NCBI GenBank assembly: GCA_030829145.1
Contig: JAURBE010000011.1
Location: 1-32,001, forward strand
DNA length: 32,001 bases
Reading direction: 5' to 3'
Origin: Verrucomicrobiota bacterium
GTDB lineage: Bacteria; Verrucomicrobiota; Verrucomicrobiia; Opitutales; Coraliomargaritaceae
Position numbers and translations under genes: made by a program. The notes beneath the pieces were generated by a model. That model was given only the letters and a program-made list of their open reading frames with translations, had not been told where the DNA came from and searched no databases. Positions 14,810-23,534 of this stretch are shown piece after piece; within the stretch, counting starts at the first letter, position 1; every line of letters starts with the position of its first letter.

Positions 14810-16234
14810 CTATAGGATCGCGCCCGGAGTGTAATTTGCTGCGTCTGGGAAATTCTGGGCGTCCTCACGGACGGTGGCGCAGAAGTTTTCGACCTGTGTC
14901 GCGGCGAGCCCAGTCATCGCTTGCGCGCGGCCCATCATCTCCGCGAGCGCTGCCTCAGAGAGGCCCAACCGCCGATCCGAACCCAGGCGGGCGACTAGGT
15001 CATTCTTGGTAATCTTGCCTGCACGCAAGTCTCGCACAGTTTGCACCGCGTGCTCTTTAATCGCTTCATGTGCTTCTTCACGGCCCGCTCCTGCTTTGAC
15101 CGCTTCCATTAACACCGTGGTGGTCGCTAAAAATGGTCCATAGCGTTGATTCTCCTGGTCTATCACCGCTGGGTAGACTTCCATCTGATTGAGAATCGTC
15201 AGGAATGTATCGATCAAACCATCGATTGCAAAGAAGCTGTCTGGCAGGAACACGCGGCGCACCACCGAGCAAGAGACATCGCCCTCATTCCACTGGTCTC
15301 CAGCGAGTTCTGCCGCCATTGTGAGGTGCCCCTTGAGAATTGCGGCGAATCCATTCACGCGCTCACAGCTGCGGCTATTCATTTTATGGGGCATCGCTGA
15401 AGAGCCCACTTGCCCCTTGGCAAAGCCTTCACTCGCGAGCTCATGCCCAGCCATGATACGTAGCGTCTTAGCAAAGCTGGATGGGCCAGATGCAAGGCGC
15501 ACGAAGATCGAAACCACTTCAAAATCTAGGCCGCGTGGATAGACTTGACCAACGGTGTCGAGCGCCGCGCCGACTCCGAGGTGATCGAGGATGCTGCCTT
15601 CCAGCGATGCAACTTTAGCCGAGTCATCGCCAAAAAGTGTGAGCAGATCCATCTGAGTCCCAACAGGCCCCTTGAGCCCGCGCACGGGATAGTTGTCGAT
15701 CACACGGTCAAGCTCACGCACTGCGAGTAGCAAATCTTCTCCGAACATGGCGAGCCGCTTGCCAAAGGTCGTAGGCTGCGCGGGTACATTGTGGGTCCGG
15801 GCGGTGATCACCAGATCCTTCCACTCCTCCGCACGGTCTGCCAACTTTAAGAGGGCGGCGATCGCCTTATTGCGCACGACTTCGAGGGCTTGAATAATCT
15901 GCAGCTGCTCAACATTTTCAGTCAAATCGCGACTAGTCAGACCTTTGTGAATGTGCTCATGCCCAGCGAGGTCGCAAAACTCTTCGATTCGTGCCTTCAC
16001 GTCGTGGCGAGTGACCGCTTCGCGCTCGTTGATAGAATCAAGGTTGATCTCGCCCTTTACACGCTCGTAAGCGTCAATGGCCTCTTGCGGGATGTCCAAG
16101 CCCAATTCCTTTTGTGCGCGCAATACTGCGATCCAGTAGTCGCGCTCCAACTTAATGCGCCCTTCCGCGCTCCAGACATCGCACATTGCCTTCGAAGCGT
16201 AGCGCCCCGCTAATACATTTGGTATGTTTTCCAT
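14810..16234 (-). CDS. purB: Adenylosuccinate lyase
   Basis: PurB acts twice in purine synthesis, removing fumarate from SAICAR and from adenylosuccinate. The 474-residue protein has the fumarase/aspartase-superfamily signature GSSAMPHKMN at 277-286, whose serine loop closes over the substrate. It also has TARTHNVPAQPTT with the acid/base His148, and KGLTSRDLTENVEQ near 97-110. The length matches the longer PurB class. The ATG at 16234 begins directly with the conserved N-terminus. Downstream is pfp on the same strand, but 228 bases intervene, so it is probably a separate unit. Nothing is unusual. Confidence 0.96.
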   Translation of the reverse strand: MENIPNVLAGRYASKAMCDVWSAEGRIKLERDYWIAVLRAQKELGLDIPQEAIDAYERVKGEINLDSINEREAVTRHDVKARIEEFCDLAGHEHIHKGLTSRDLTENVEQLQIIQALEVVRNKAIAALLKLADRAEEWKDLVITARTHNVPAQPTTFGKRLAMFGEDLLLAVRELDRVIDNYPVRGLKGPVGTQMDLLTLFGDDSAKVASLEGSILDHLGVGAALDTVGQVYPRGLDFEVVSIFVRLASGPSSFAKTLRIMAGHELASEGFAKGQVGSSAMPHKMNSRSCERVNGFAAILKGHLTMAAELAGDQWNEGDVSCSVVRRVFLPDSFFAIDGLIDTFLTILNQMEVYPAVIDQENQRYGPFLATTTVLMEAVKAGAGREEAHEAIKEHAVQTVRDLRAGKITKNDLVARLGSDRRLGLSEAALAEMMGRAQAMTGLAATQVENFCATVREDAQNFPDAANYTPGAIL

Positions 16235-16312
16235 AGCTTCTTGAATTTGAGAAAACGGATGAAACTACAGCTCACGCCCGGCCATGCGACCAAAAAACAG
16301 TAAAATTGCGCA

Positions 16313-16330
16313 AGCCCGTTAGTCAGGGCT
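16313..16330 (-). terminator. Possible weak terminator downstream of holA
   Basis: AGCCC (16313-16317) and GGGCT (16326-16330) form a 5-base-pair stem. On the minus strand a T-rich stretch follows about 10 bases later. Stem length and spacing are poor, so this is tentative. Confidence 0.3.
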
Positions 16331-16390
16331 CTGAACCAGCGGATTTGATGACAGTCAGTGATTAATTATCCGCGCAGCATAAACAACTAC

Positions 16391-17488
16391 TTAGCTCAAG
16401 CACTTGATCGCCAATTCTCGGCAAACTTCCTCCTGCTCGTTCGGTCGCTCGAGAATGCCCTCGAAGGCTTCAGAAAAAGCGATCTGAAATTGGATCAATT
16501 TCTTGAGCGGTACCTGACTGGCAGTGACTGCCAGGTTGCCAAGGTACCACGGATTCTGCGTGAAGACGTTCAGGTTACTCTTTTCTTCGCTACCAGCGAA
16601 GTGTTGACTATAAGCCCGCGCCGCCGCTTCGAGATCAGACTTGGCGATACCACGACCACCCAAACGAATCGCTCCCGCATCAAGCAACACCCGCAGCTGA
16701 ATCAATAAACGATTACGCGATTGCAGGCTTCCCAGTAGAGGACGCGATTCGCTGTTGGTAAAAAAATGGCGGCGCAACGCTTCCAACGTCCAATCCAACT
16801 TTAATGAGTAAAAAGCATCCGCCGCTTCAAAAAAATCGGCATCGCCGAAATTAGGCACGAGGTCAGTCACCAAGCGCGCGGTAATCTGCTCTCCACTATC
16901 TGCGACAAAGGTGGCCAGCTTGCGCGTCTCTGCTACGATCAAGCGCGAGTTGCCATTGACCTTGCCAATCAAGAGCTGCACCGCATCGCGAGAAACAGTG
17001 ACGCCCGCCTGCTCGCACTCATCCTGAATCATCCGTGCATACATCGCCGCCGCATTCTTATCTGCGGCCAATGCTGTAAACTCAGCGTTTTTTTGACACC
17101 ACTTGTAAAAACTGCGCACCTTATAGACTGGCTGTGCGGTGATCAGCACACCCACTTGAGAGGGGTCTAGGGACTGCAGCACTTCCTTCAGGTTATCCAA
17201 CAGGTCGAGGGTTCCTTGCGCTTTGCCTGTTTGGCTATTCGCCATAAAATTAACATCTTTCAGCCAAACAACTTTACGGTCTCCAAATAAAGATAAAGTC
17301 TGCACAGCACTGGTGAATCGATTGATCGCATCGTCCACCTCCGCGACATTCGCCGCACGACCATCGACAATCTCCTTCGACAGATCGTCTGAAATCTCCT
17401 TGGTCTGCTGCGCAAACCATTCCTTACCTTGTTCAGAAACAAGGTAATCGTCGTCACCGCATATAAATGTGAAGGATTTGGCTGGCAT
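16391..17488 (-). CDS. holA: DNA polymerase III delta subunit (clamp-loader wrench)
   Basis: Delta opens the beta sliding clamp within the clamp loader so it can be placed on primed DNA. The 365-residue protein has the family's usual length (about 340) and order. An N-terminal AAA+-like domain without a functional Walker A starts FTFICGDDDYLVSEQ. A middle domain contains DAVQLLIGKVNGNSRLIVAETRKL (written in family form as a helix that packs on the lid), and a helical collar domain contains PLLGSLQSRNRLLIQLRVLLDAG. Sequence conservation in this family is low, so the call rests on these characteristic stretches and overall architecture. The ATG at 17488 precedes the conserved N-terminus. It is flanked by cinA upstream and purB downstream on the same strand, each with gaps over 150 bases. 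Confidence 0.88.
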   Translation of the reverse strand: MPAKSFTFICGDDDYLVSEQGKEWFAQQTKEISDDLSKEIVDGRAANVAEVDDAINRFTSAVQTLSLFGDRKVVWLKDVNFMANSQTGKAQGTLDLLDNLKEVLQSLDPSQVGVLITAQPVYKVRSFYKWCQKNAEFTALAADKNAAAMYARMIQDECEQAGVTVSRDAVQLLIGKVNGNSRLIVAETRKLATFVADSGEQITARLVTDLVPNFGDADFFEAADAFYSLKLDWTLEALRRHFFTNSESRPLLGSLQSRNRLLIQLRVLLDAGAIRLGGRGIAKSDLEAAARAYSQHFAGSEEKSNLNVFTQNPWYLGNLAVTASQVPLKKLIQFQIAFSEAFEGILERPNEQEEVCRELAIKCLS

Positions 17489-17753
17489 GAATCAAGCAGC
17501 GATACTGTTAAAGGTTAATATTAAATCATCGCTGTAAAATCAACTACTGTGCTCAATGCGTATTTAAGAGCAACGCCGAAGTCGCAATCGATCACCAAAC
17601 ATCAATATTTAAAGAAGCGACTGCGTCACAGCACAGACCCGGTCATTAAAATAAGATTACGCCATGCCAAAAACGGCAGATGTTCGCGGCTTCCTAGCCA
17701 CGATGTCTTAGCGTAGGCTAACCGTGAATCCACCACCAAGCTAAATACAGAAA

Positions 17754-19037
17754 CTAGTGCTCCGCCTCCGTACTGAGAAACTCCTCCATCTTGTATTTGC
17801 GCAATTTTCGACGCATCCAATCCAACGCGGTCTGCACGGCACGCGCCTTGACGTCCAACCGCCCGCCCGTGTAGCGCACCGTCTTACACCAGACTCCAAC
17901 AGGTGAGTGATAACCAAAGTGAATCGTTCCCACTGGATGACTCGAATTGCCGCCATCCGGCCCGGCGAAACCAGTGACACTCAAGCCATAATCTGAACAC
18001 ATCCGCTCGGCTGCCCCGGAAGCCATCGCAACCGCACATTCGGGACTCACCGCCCCGTGCTGCTCCAAGAGACTCTCCGGCACCCCAAGTTGCGTCACTT
18101 TCACATCATTGGTGTAGCATACAATCCCGCCGACAAATACCTCAGACGCACCAGGCACATCGGTAAACTCGCTGCTCAACGCGCCACCCGTGCATGACTC
18201 AGCAATCGCTAACTTACGGTCTAATGCACGGAGCTCATGATACACCACACCCGCCAAAGAGCAGTGCCCAAAACAGACAAAATCATCCCCGAGTAAGCGA
18301 CGTGCCTCCTGCGCGATCACCTTCAATTGTTGCATACAGATTGAGCCATCTCGGCAGCTCAAACGTACATCCACCATGCTGTAATGCACACAAAAGGCGA
18401 CATCTAGGGCATCATGCCCCGCCATCAGCGGCTTCAGCAACTGCTCCACACTCGACTCACCAAGCCCACAAGTGCGTACTTGAACATAAGCCTCATCCTC
18501 ACCAATGAGACCTTCTCGCTGCAAGCGCGGTAATACGTAATTGTCAAACATCGGCTTCAACTCATGTGTCGGCCCGGGTAACATCACTAAGGTCTTCCCT
18601 GCAGCTACAAGAATCAGCCCAGGCGCGGTGCCTCGCTCATTATGGAAACACTCTCCGCCTTTAAACCGAAAGCACTGCTTTGCATGGTGCGGAGCCAGTG
18701 AACGGCCTAAGACAGACAAGCGATCTTTAATCGTAAGCTCGACCTCACTCTCAAATACTAGATCCACGCCCAGCGCCTCAGCCACGGTCTCGCGCGTCAT
18801 GTCATCCGAAGTAGGCCCCAATCCGCCCGTCGTGATCACTAGATCAGATCGCTCCCACGCTTCTCGAAAGGCGCGTCGGATTGCCACTGCTTCATCACGA
18901 ATCACCTGACAGCGGCAAATCGGCACACCATACTGCGAGAGCTGCTCGCCAATGTAGGTCAAATGAGTATTTTGACGAATTCCAACTAGCAATTCGTCTC
19001 CAAAATTAATGACTTCGACTGAAAGTGGTTTCGACAT
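17754..19037 (-). CDS. cinA: CinA-family nicotinamide-nucleotide amidohydrolase
   Basis: This 427-residue protein joins the two CinA domains. The N-terminal molybdopterin-binding-like domain has NFGDELLVGIRQNTH (11-25) and TTGGLGPTSDDMT (69-81). The C-terminal amidase domain has AESCTGG with the likely nucleophile Ser281, then SVTGFAGPDGG. CinA enzymes deamidate NMN to nicotinate mononucleotide in NAD recycling, and the N-terminal domain in several species is an ADP-ribose pyrophosphatase. The name comes from competence-induced co-transcription with recA elsewhere; no recA is present here. The ATG at 19037 is chosen because the family start follows it. A frame extension to 19088 adds 17 unlike residues. 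It diverges from uvrC across 76 bases, a likely shared promoter region. Confidence 0.93.
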   Translation of the reverse strand: MSKPLSVEVINFGDELLVGIRQNTHLTYIGEQLSQYGVPICRCQVIRDEAVAIRRAFREAWERSDLVITTGGLGPTSDDMTRETVAEALGVDLVFESEVELTIKDRLSVLGRSLAPHHAKQCFRFKGGECFHNERGTAPGLILVAAGKTLVMLPGPTHELKPMFDNYVLPRLQREGLIGEDEAYVQVRTCGLGESSVEQLLKPLMAGHDALDVAFCVHYSMVDVRLSCRDGSICMQQLKVIAQEARRLLGDDFVCFGHCSLAGVVYHELRALDRKLAIAESCTGGALSSEFTDVPGASEVFVGGIVCYTNDVKVTQLGVPESLLEQHGAVSPECAVAMASGAAERMCSDYGLSVTGFAGPDGGNSSHPVGTIHFGYHSPVGVWCKTVRYTGGRLDVKARAVQTALDWMRRKLRKYKMEEFLSTEAEH

Positions 19038-19113
19038 AGACAGAAAATAAAACTGTGGGCACAGTGCCTGTTCTTGTGCGCAAGACAATACAGTTATAAC
19101 AGAACCTTAACAA

Positions 19114-20586
19114 ATGCCAAAGGCGGAACAAACAAATCTGAAAGAAAAAGTCAGGCGTCTCCCTCGCAAGCCGGGAGTCTACCTGATGAAAGATCGCCTA
19201 GGACAGACCCTCTACGTCGGTAAAGCCAAAGATCTGAAGAAGCGGGTCTCTACCTACTTTCAAGCCTCCCGCAAACTCCTTGTAGCGCAGCCAAAAGTGC
19301 GCGCAATGATCGACTTGATCCACGACTTCGAGCTAATCATCGTTAACTCTGAAGCGGAGGCCTTGCTCCTTGAAGGCCAACTGATCAAAAAATATAAACC
19401 GCGCTACAACACCGACTTTACCGACGACAAGCGCTTCCTGTTGGTGCGCGTTGACCTGCGCGAGGCATTACCCCGCTTCCGGCTCACACGCAACCGGACC
19501 GACAGCAAATCGCGCTATTACGGCCCCTTTGCCCACTCCACCCACCTGCGCCAAACCCTCAACGCCCTGCGCAAAAAGTTTGGCATACTACTCAGCGACG
19601 CCAGCCCGCTGCAGCTCGACACTGACCAATGGCGCCTCTACGACGACGCCCGCGCCGAAATCTTTCAGCATCCCAATGAACTGAGCAAAGCCGAGTACCT
19701 CCAGCGAGTTGAAGCCGCATGCGACTTCCTTGACGGCAAAACAAAAGAGTGGCTCACGGAACTAAAGGAGCAAATGCTCCACGCCGCCGCGCACCGTGAG
19801 TATGAAAAAGCCGCGCAACTACGCGATCGCGTCCATGCGCTCAAACAAACCAGTGCACGTACCCGAAAATTTGAACGCGCCCTGCATGACCCCACCCCCA
19901 AACTCGAAATTCTACAACAACTGCAGAAAGATCTCGCACTCCCGACACTCCCCAAGCACATGGAGTGTTTCGATATCTCCCACATTTCAGGCAGCTTTTG
20001 TGTCGCCTCCATGGTATGTTTCAACCACGGCAAGCCGAACCGCAGACAGTACCGACGGTTCAAAATTAAATCCTTCATCGGCAACGACGACTTTCGTGCC
20101 ATGGAAGAAGTCGTCGGCCGCCGCTATCGGCGCCTCTATGAGGAACACAAAGCATTCCCGGACCTAGTGGTGATCGACGGAGGGGCGGGCCAAGTCACCG
20201 CTGCACTCAAAGCATTTTTGGGTCAAGGGCTGGAGCCCCCGGCCCTGATCGGCTTGGCCAAGAAAAACGAAACCATTCTCTTCAGCGATGGTCGCGAGCC
20301 GCTCAATCTCTCGCATCACGATCCCGGCCTCCGTATGCTCCAGCACATCCGCGATGAAGCGCACCACTTCGCCAACAGCTTCAACGCCGAGCTGCGCAGC
20401 CAAAAACTGCGCGAATCGATCCTCGAAGATTTTAAAGGTCTGGGCACGGACAAACGCCTACGGCTATTAAAGCAGTTCGGCTCCATTGAAAAGCTCCGCA
20501 AGGCATCCGCCGCAGACATCACTCAAGTCGAAGGCATCGGCCCAAAAACCGCCGAGCGGTTAGTAGAGTTTCTTCAAGCAACCTGA
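19114..20586 (+). CDS. uvrC: Excinuclease ABC subunit C, short form lacking the Cys cluster
   Basis: UvrC makes the two incisions around DNA lesions in nucleotide excision repair. The 490-residue protein is shorter than E. coli UvrC (610). The N-terminal GIY-YIG nuclease is present (GVYLM at 21-25, LYVGKAKDLKKR ending at Arg44, NSEAEALLLE). A UvrB-binding UVR motif lies near 216-248. The RNase-H-like 5' nuclease has its triad Asp287 (FDISH), Asp355 (VIDGGAGQ) and His417 (RDEAHHFA). A helix-hairpin-helix DNA-binding end is at about 445-488. The segment at 150-200, where most UvrCs have four cysteines for an iron-sulfur cluster, contains none. Both nuclease sites are intact, so the enzyme should be functional. 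The ATG at 19114 has no Shine-Dalgarno. Confidence 0.95.
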   Translation: MPKAEQTNLKEKVRRLPRKPGVYLMKDRLGQTLYVGKAKDLKKRVSTYFQASRKLLVAQPKVRAMIDLIHDFELIIVNSEAEALLLEGQLIKKYKPRYNTDFTDDKRFLLVRVDLREALPRFRLTRNRTDSKSRYYGPFAHSTHLRQTLNALRKKFGILLSDASPLQLDTDQWRLYDDARAEIFQHPNELSKAEYLQRVEAACDFLDGKTKEWLTELKEQMLHAAAHREYEKAAQLRDRVHALKQTSARTRKFERALHDPTPKLEILQQLQKDLALPTLPKHMECFDISHISGSFCVASMVCFNHGKPNRRQYRRFKIKSFIGNDDFRAMEEVVGRRYRRLYEEHKAFPDLVVIDGGAGQVTAALKAFLGQGLEPPALIGLAKKNETILFSDGREPLNLSHHDPGLRMLQHIRDEAHHFANSFNAELRSQKLRESILEDFKGLGTDKRLRLLKQFGSIEKLRKASAADITQVEGIGPKTAERLVEFLQAT

Positions 20587-20652
20587 GCCATCTTGACCGA
20601 TCACCACGCCCGAGTGGATCGAATAGCTATTCAAACTAATTTTATTACAAAA

Positions 20653-20683
20653 AAACTGCCACAACAATATGTTGTGACAGTTT
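20653..20683. terminator. Bidirectional terminator between uvrC and the pseudopilin gene
   Basis: AAACTG-C-CACAACA pairs with TGTTGTG-A-CAGTTT, a 13-base-pair stem with one internal mismatch and an ATA loop. A-runs precede it and T-rich sequence follows on the plus strand, and the reverse holds on the minus strand. It lies between two convergent stop codons. Confidence 0.85.
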
Positions 20684-20712
20684 GTAATTTTGACTAAAAT
20701 TATGATTAGATC

Positions 20713-21090
20713 TTAGAAATCAACTGTAATTGAAGTACCACCTGCGTCACCAGCTCCTTCTGGTAAACCCGTAACAGTATAAGCCGTACCTTGTGTGATG
20801 TTATCGGGATAGTCTTCACCAGCAACCTGCAAAGACGTCTCGTCCACCCCTTTGATATACTGACCATCACCGATAAGATCCGCAATAGCAACGGTGGTAA
20901 CATCATTCTCTGAGAAATATTTGTCTGCCGCAGATGTAATTTGACGTATGTTATTTAACACCGCTTTACCTTGAGAATTAGAACGAACCTTCTGAAAGGC
21001 TGGGACTGCCATTACAGCAAGCAAGCCGATGATGACCACTACGATCATAATTTCGACAAGTGTGAATCCTTTTTTATTTTGTTTCTTCAT
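20713..21090 (-). CDS. Type IV pilin-like / type II secretion pseudopilin
   Basis: This 125-residue protein has a textbook class III prepilin signal. A short basic leader (MKKQNKKG) ends at Gly8, followed by FTLVEIM with Phe9 as the residue to be methylated and Glu13 at the +5 position, and then a hydrophobic helix to about residue 30. The rest (LNNIRQITSAADKYFSEND, then a small Gly/Asp/Thr-rich domain) resembles GspG/GspH-like pseudopilins common in Verrucomicrobiota and Planctomycetota. The protein would be processed by a prepilin peptidase and assembled at the inner membrane. No secretion ATPase or platform gene lies nearby, so it works with machinery encoded elsewhere. The ATG at 21090 gives a standard leader, and a TTG at 21108 is rejected. 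An AT-rich leader precedes it. Confidence 0.87.
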   Translation of the reverse strand: MKKQNKKGFTLVEIMIVVVIIGLLAVMAVPAFQKVRSNSQGKAVLNNIRQITSAADKYFSENDVTTVAIADLIGDGQYIKGVDETSLQVAGEDYPDNITQGTAYTVTGLPEGAGDAGGTSITVDF

Positions 21091-21251
21091 AATGATATAC
21101 TTGTTCAATTATTATTTATATACAAACGGTTGGAGTATACCAACGCAGTCAAAGTTAATAAAAATTCCTTAAGAATAAACTCAAATTAAAGCGCACCGCC
21201 GACATTATTTTACCTTTTTTTAGCGCAACTCTGCCGTCGCCAACCCGGCTA

Positions 21252-21458
21252 CTAAATATGCAAGTCGACCAAAATAACCAAGCTCGCGATCCCCATACCT
21301 ATGAGTAGTGCCAACCACAACTCCCAATCCTGGACTTGATGCCACAACAAAACGCAGCCTAACAAACTAATCAGCAAGAACAGGATGCGAAAAGTGAACA
21401 GGGTCTTTTGCATGGAATTAACTTGAAGTAGGAGAAAAGAAGGAAGATGCATGACCAT
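21252..21458 (-). CDS. Small hydrophobic protein, possibly a truncated PIN/TRAM-protein N-terminus
   Basis: This 68-residue frame encodes two predicted membrane helices (about 17-35 and 45-66) and stops right after LVILVDLHI. The start may instead be the ATG at 21413 (MQKTLFTFRILF), giving 53 residues. The two-helix layout resembles the membrane N-terminus of YacL-like PIN/TRAM proteins, but the PIN domain is absent and no continuation was found downstream in any frame. It is either a genuine two-helix mini-protein or a remnant. It begins 6 bases after the stop of the next small ORF, which suggests the two are read together. Confidence 0.45.
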   Translation of the reverse strand: MVMHLPSFLLLQVNSMQKTLFTFRILFLLISLLGCVLLWHQVQDWELWLALLIGMGIASLVILVDLHI

Positions 21459-21464
21459 GCGGAT

Positions 21465-21608
21465 TTACCAACGAAAGGCGCCGGTTAACCACGCAACAAC
21501 AAAGGGCAGCGCAATCAGGGCACACATTAAACCATAAATGATTTTTTGCGCTTTGACTGCCTTTTTTTGTCGTTCTGCTTCGGTTAACACTTTGTCCGAT
21601 TGTTTCAT
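21465..21608 (-). CDS. Small single-helix membrane protein
   Basis: This 47-residue frame begins MKQSDKVLTEAERQKK, a charged cytoplasmic helix, followed by one predicted membrane helix (IIYGLMCALIALPFVVAWL) and a short GAFRW tail. The family is not recognised. The clear division into amphipathic and membrane parts, the ATG start, and the close fit between two other minus-strand genes (64 bases from the repeat/FGE-like gene upstream, 6 bases to the next ORF) argue that it is real. It may be a small accessory subunit of the adjacent membrane protein. Confidence 0.5.
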   Translation of the reverse strand: MKQSDKVLTEAERQKKAVKAQKIIYGLMCALIALPFVVAWLTGAFRW

Positions 21609-21672
21609 TATCGACTTAAAATAACAGTGAACGATTGCGTTACGCAACTAGAACTTACTGAAACAAGCTCTG

Positions 21673-23424
21673 CTACTTCATCACCACAGCAACCCGAAAA
21701 CCAGTCAATCGATTACGCTCGCCGCGAGGTGCGCTGCGAATCGGCACCGTAAAAATCGCCTCGATACGGTCTTGTGCATGCCCACCAATATGGCGGACGT
21801 CTTCAGTCTCGAATCGGTCAATCGACTCCAACCACTCACTGACATTACCCAGTAAATCATAAAACCCACTTACAAACGGTTCCTTCTTACCGACCGACTG
21901 TGCAACTCCGTCGGCATCTGATACACTCCAGACATGCTCCTCTAGGACGACATAGCGCAACTGCCCCAAGGCTTGTCGGAACTCATTCTCTGTCGGCAGA
22001 CGCACTTCTTTACCTAAAATCCAGGATAGCCGCTCACAAAAGCGTTTAGCCTCAGTCCAACTCACCGAATCTACTGGATTTAGGTCACCTTGATTACGGC
22101 TCGGGTTCGTACCCATAATCAAAGTATACAAAGCCTGAGGGACTTCGGTACGCAGCATACGCATGTGCGCTGCCTCTGGTACTGGCAATAGCGCATCATA
22201 CACTCGATCTTGGATATACCCCAAGTTATTCTGTACGAGGTTTAGGTAACGCACCTTCACCTGCAACTCCTCGTCATTGAGTGAACTCCGCGGAAACGCG
22301 TCCTGCATTTGCTTGATATCTCGACGCAGCGCGACGATGACATCAGCCGCTTCGTATGTGCGCCGATCGGAAAGCAATTGTTTTAACAAGTCGTGGTTGT
22401 TCTCAATATCTAGCCCTAATTCAAAGCTCTGCGCGGTCTGGCTTTTTCGTTGAAATTCCGCAACTCGCTCTGACGAGGCATGTATGCTATTAGGATATTC
22501 TTCATTTAACTGCTTCTGCAAGCGGGCCACCTCTTGATACAAACTTGCCGCTTCAAGCGTCTCACCATTAGCGCGGCTAGTATCGGCTATTTTTGCAATT
22601 TGCTCGATTTCGAGATAGCCTTGACCGGAGTATATACTGACCATCTTCATTTTCATTTCCTCCAGCCGTGAAACACTCGCCTGGTTGGTGCCACGGTATT
22701 CACGGTTCAATCGCTGTTGAATCTGAATCGCTTGTTTTAAAACCTCGGCAGCAGACTCCCACTGTTTTTCATCAATCAATCTATTGGTCTGCGTCTCGAG
22801 ATCGATGCTTTGATTCAATAATGGCTCCGCAGTCAAATAGCGGGCTTCACGCTGTAAACGCGTCGCGCGCCCCACGTCATATGCAGAGCTCCGCGGGAAA
22901 TTCTCATTGATGTCTTTTTGCAAATCAAACGCGGCTTGATATTTATCTCGAGCTGCCCCTAAGGATTGAGCATTGGACAAAGACCATGCCTCAGATTCCA
23001 GTGCGAGGCTCTCCTCTGCTAAAAAATCAGCCGAAAGATCCTGATAGCGCTTCTCCAGATCCTCCAAGCGCTGAGCTGCGCTACTATTGTAGCCAGACAT
23101 CCCAGCGATGTACTGATTTTGCAGATCTAGGGCGCGCTGCAACAGCACCATATCCTGTGGTTCCGCCGCACGAATCGCCAATACCTCTTCAAACTCGACC
23201 TCAAACTGAATACTCTCCAATCGCAGCGCTTTTGCCTCCGCAGACACCTCCGTATTCGAGTTTAACGCATTATAATCCACTTTTTTAGGCCCGAGCTTGC
23301 TCAGTAAGAAGAACGAGGCCAACACTCCTACACAGCCTAAAAAGATGAACAGCGCGACTACAAATCGCTTAAGGCCACTAGTTCCGCTGGGGCGGTGGTG
23401 AGGAGATCTCTTCAATTTAACCAT
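21673..23424 (-). CDS. Membrane-anchored protein with five 67-residue helical repeats and a degenerate FGE-like domain
   Basis: This 583-residue protein has a basic N-terminus (1-20), one membrane helix (21-42), a helical region (about 60-400) and an FGE/SUMF1-like C-terminal domain (about 425-583). The helical region is made of repeats. The motif leading into LQ or IQ recurs at Leu101, Leu168, Ile235, Leu302 and Ile370, spaced 67, 67, 67 and 68. Each is followed by a NExYPxSxxAS-like loop and an RLxELxxK helix. The C-terminal domain has NPVDSVSWTEAKRFCERLSW, RLPTENEF, FYDLLGNVSEW and LTGFRVAVV, all FGE-fold landmarks. It is shorter than active FGE and lacks the paired catalytic cysteines, so it is probably a binding or structural domain. 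The helix orientation suggests the repeats face the periplasm. Function is unknown. It diverges from tyrA. Confidence 0.82.
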   Translation of the reverse strand: MVKLKRSPHHRPSGTSGLKRFVVALFIFLGCVGVLASFFLLSKLGPKKVDYNALNSNTEVSAEAKALRLESIQFEVEFEEVLAIRAAEPQDMVLLQRALDLQNQYIAGMSGYNSSAAQRLEDLEKRYQDLSADFLAEESLALESEAWSLSNAQSLGAARDKYQAAFDLQKDINENFPRSSAYDVGRATRLQREARYLTAEPLLNQSIDLETQTNRLIDEKQWESAAEVLKQAIQIQQRLNREYRGTNQASVSRLEEMKMKMVSIYSGQGYLEIEQIAKIADTSRANGETLEAASLYQEVARLQKQLNEEYPNSIHASSERVAEFQRKSQTAQSFELGLDIENNHDLLKQLLSDRRTYEAADVIVALRRDIKQMQDAFPRSSLNDEELQVKVRYLNLVQNNLGYIQDRVYDALLPVPEAAHMRMLRTEVPQALYTLIMGTNPSRNQGDLNPVDSVSWTEAKRFCERLSWILGKEVRLPTENEFRQALGQLRYVVLEEHVWSVSDADGVAQSVGKKEPFVSGFYDLLGNVSEWLESIDRFETEDVRHIGGHAQDRIEAIFTVPIRSAPRGERNRLTGFRVAVVMK

Positions 23425-23534
23425 ATAAAAATTTGAGCTGGCACTGTAAAAACGGTCTGCCTAGATGAACCTCACCAGTGCAGTGCCGCAAGGCTAAAGG
23501 CGTACGCTTTACAATTGTAATGATTCGCCTACAG

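Noticed and set aside
21673-23424. Active formylglycine-generating enzyme or sulfatase activator
   Set aside because: The domain is shortened, lacks the cysteine pair, and no sulfatase gene is nearby.
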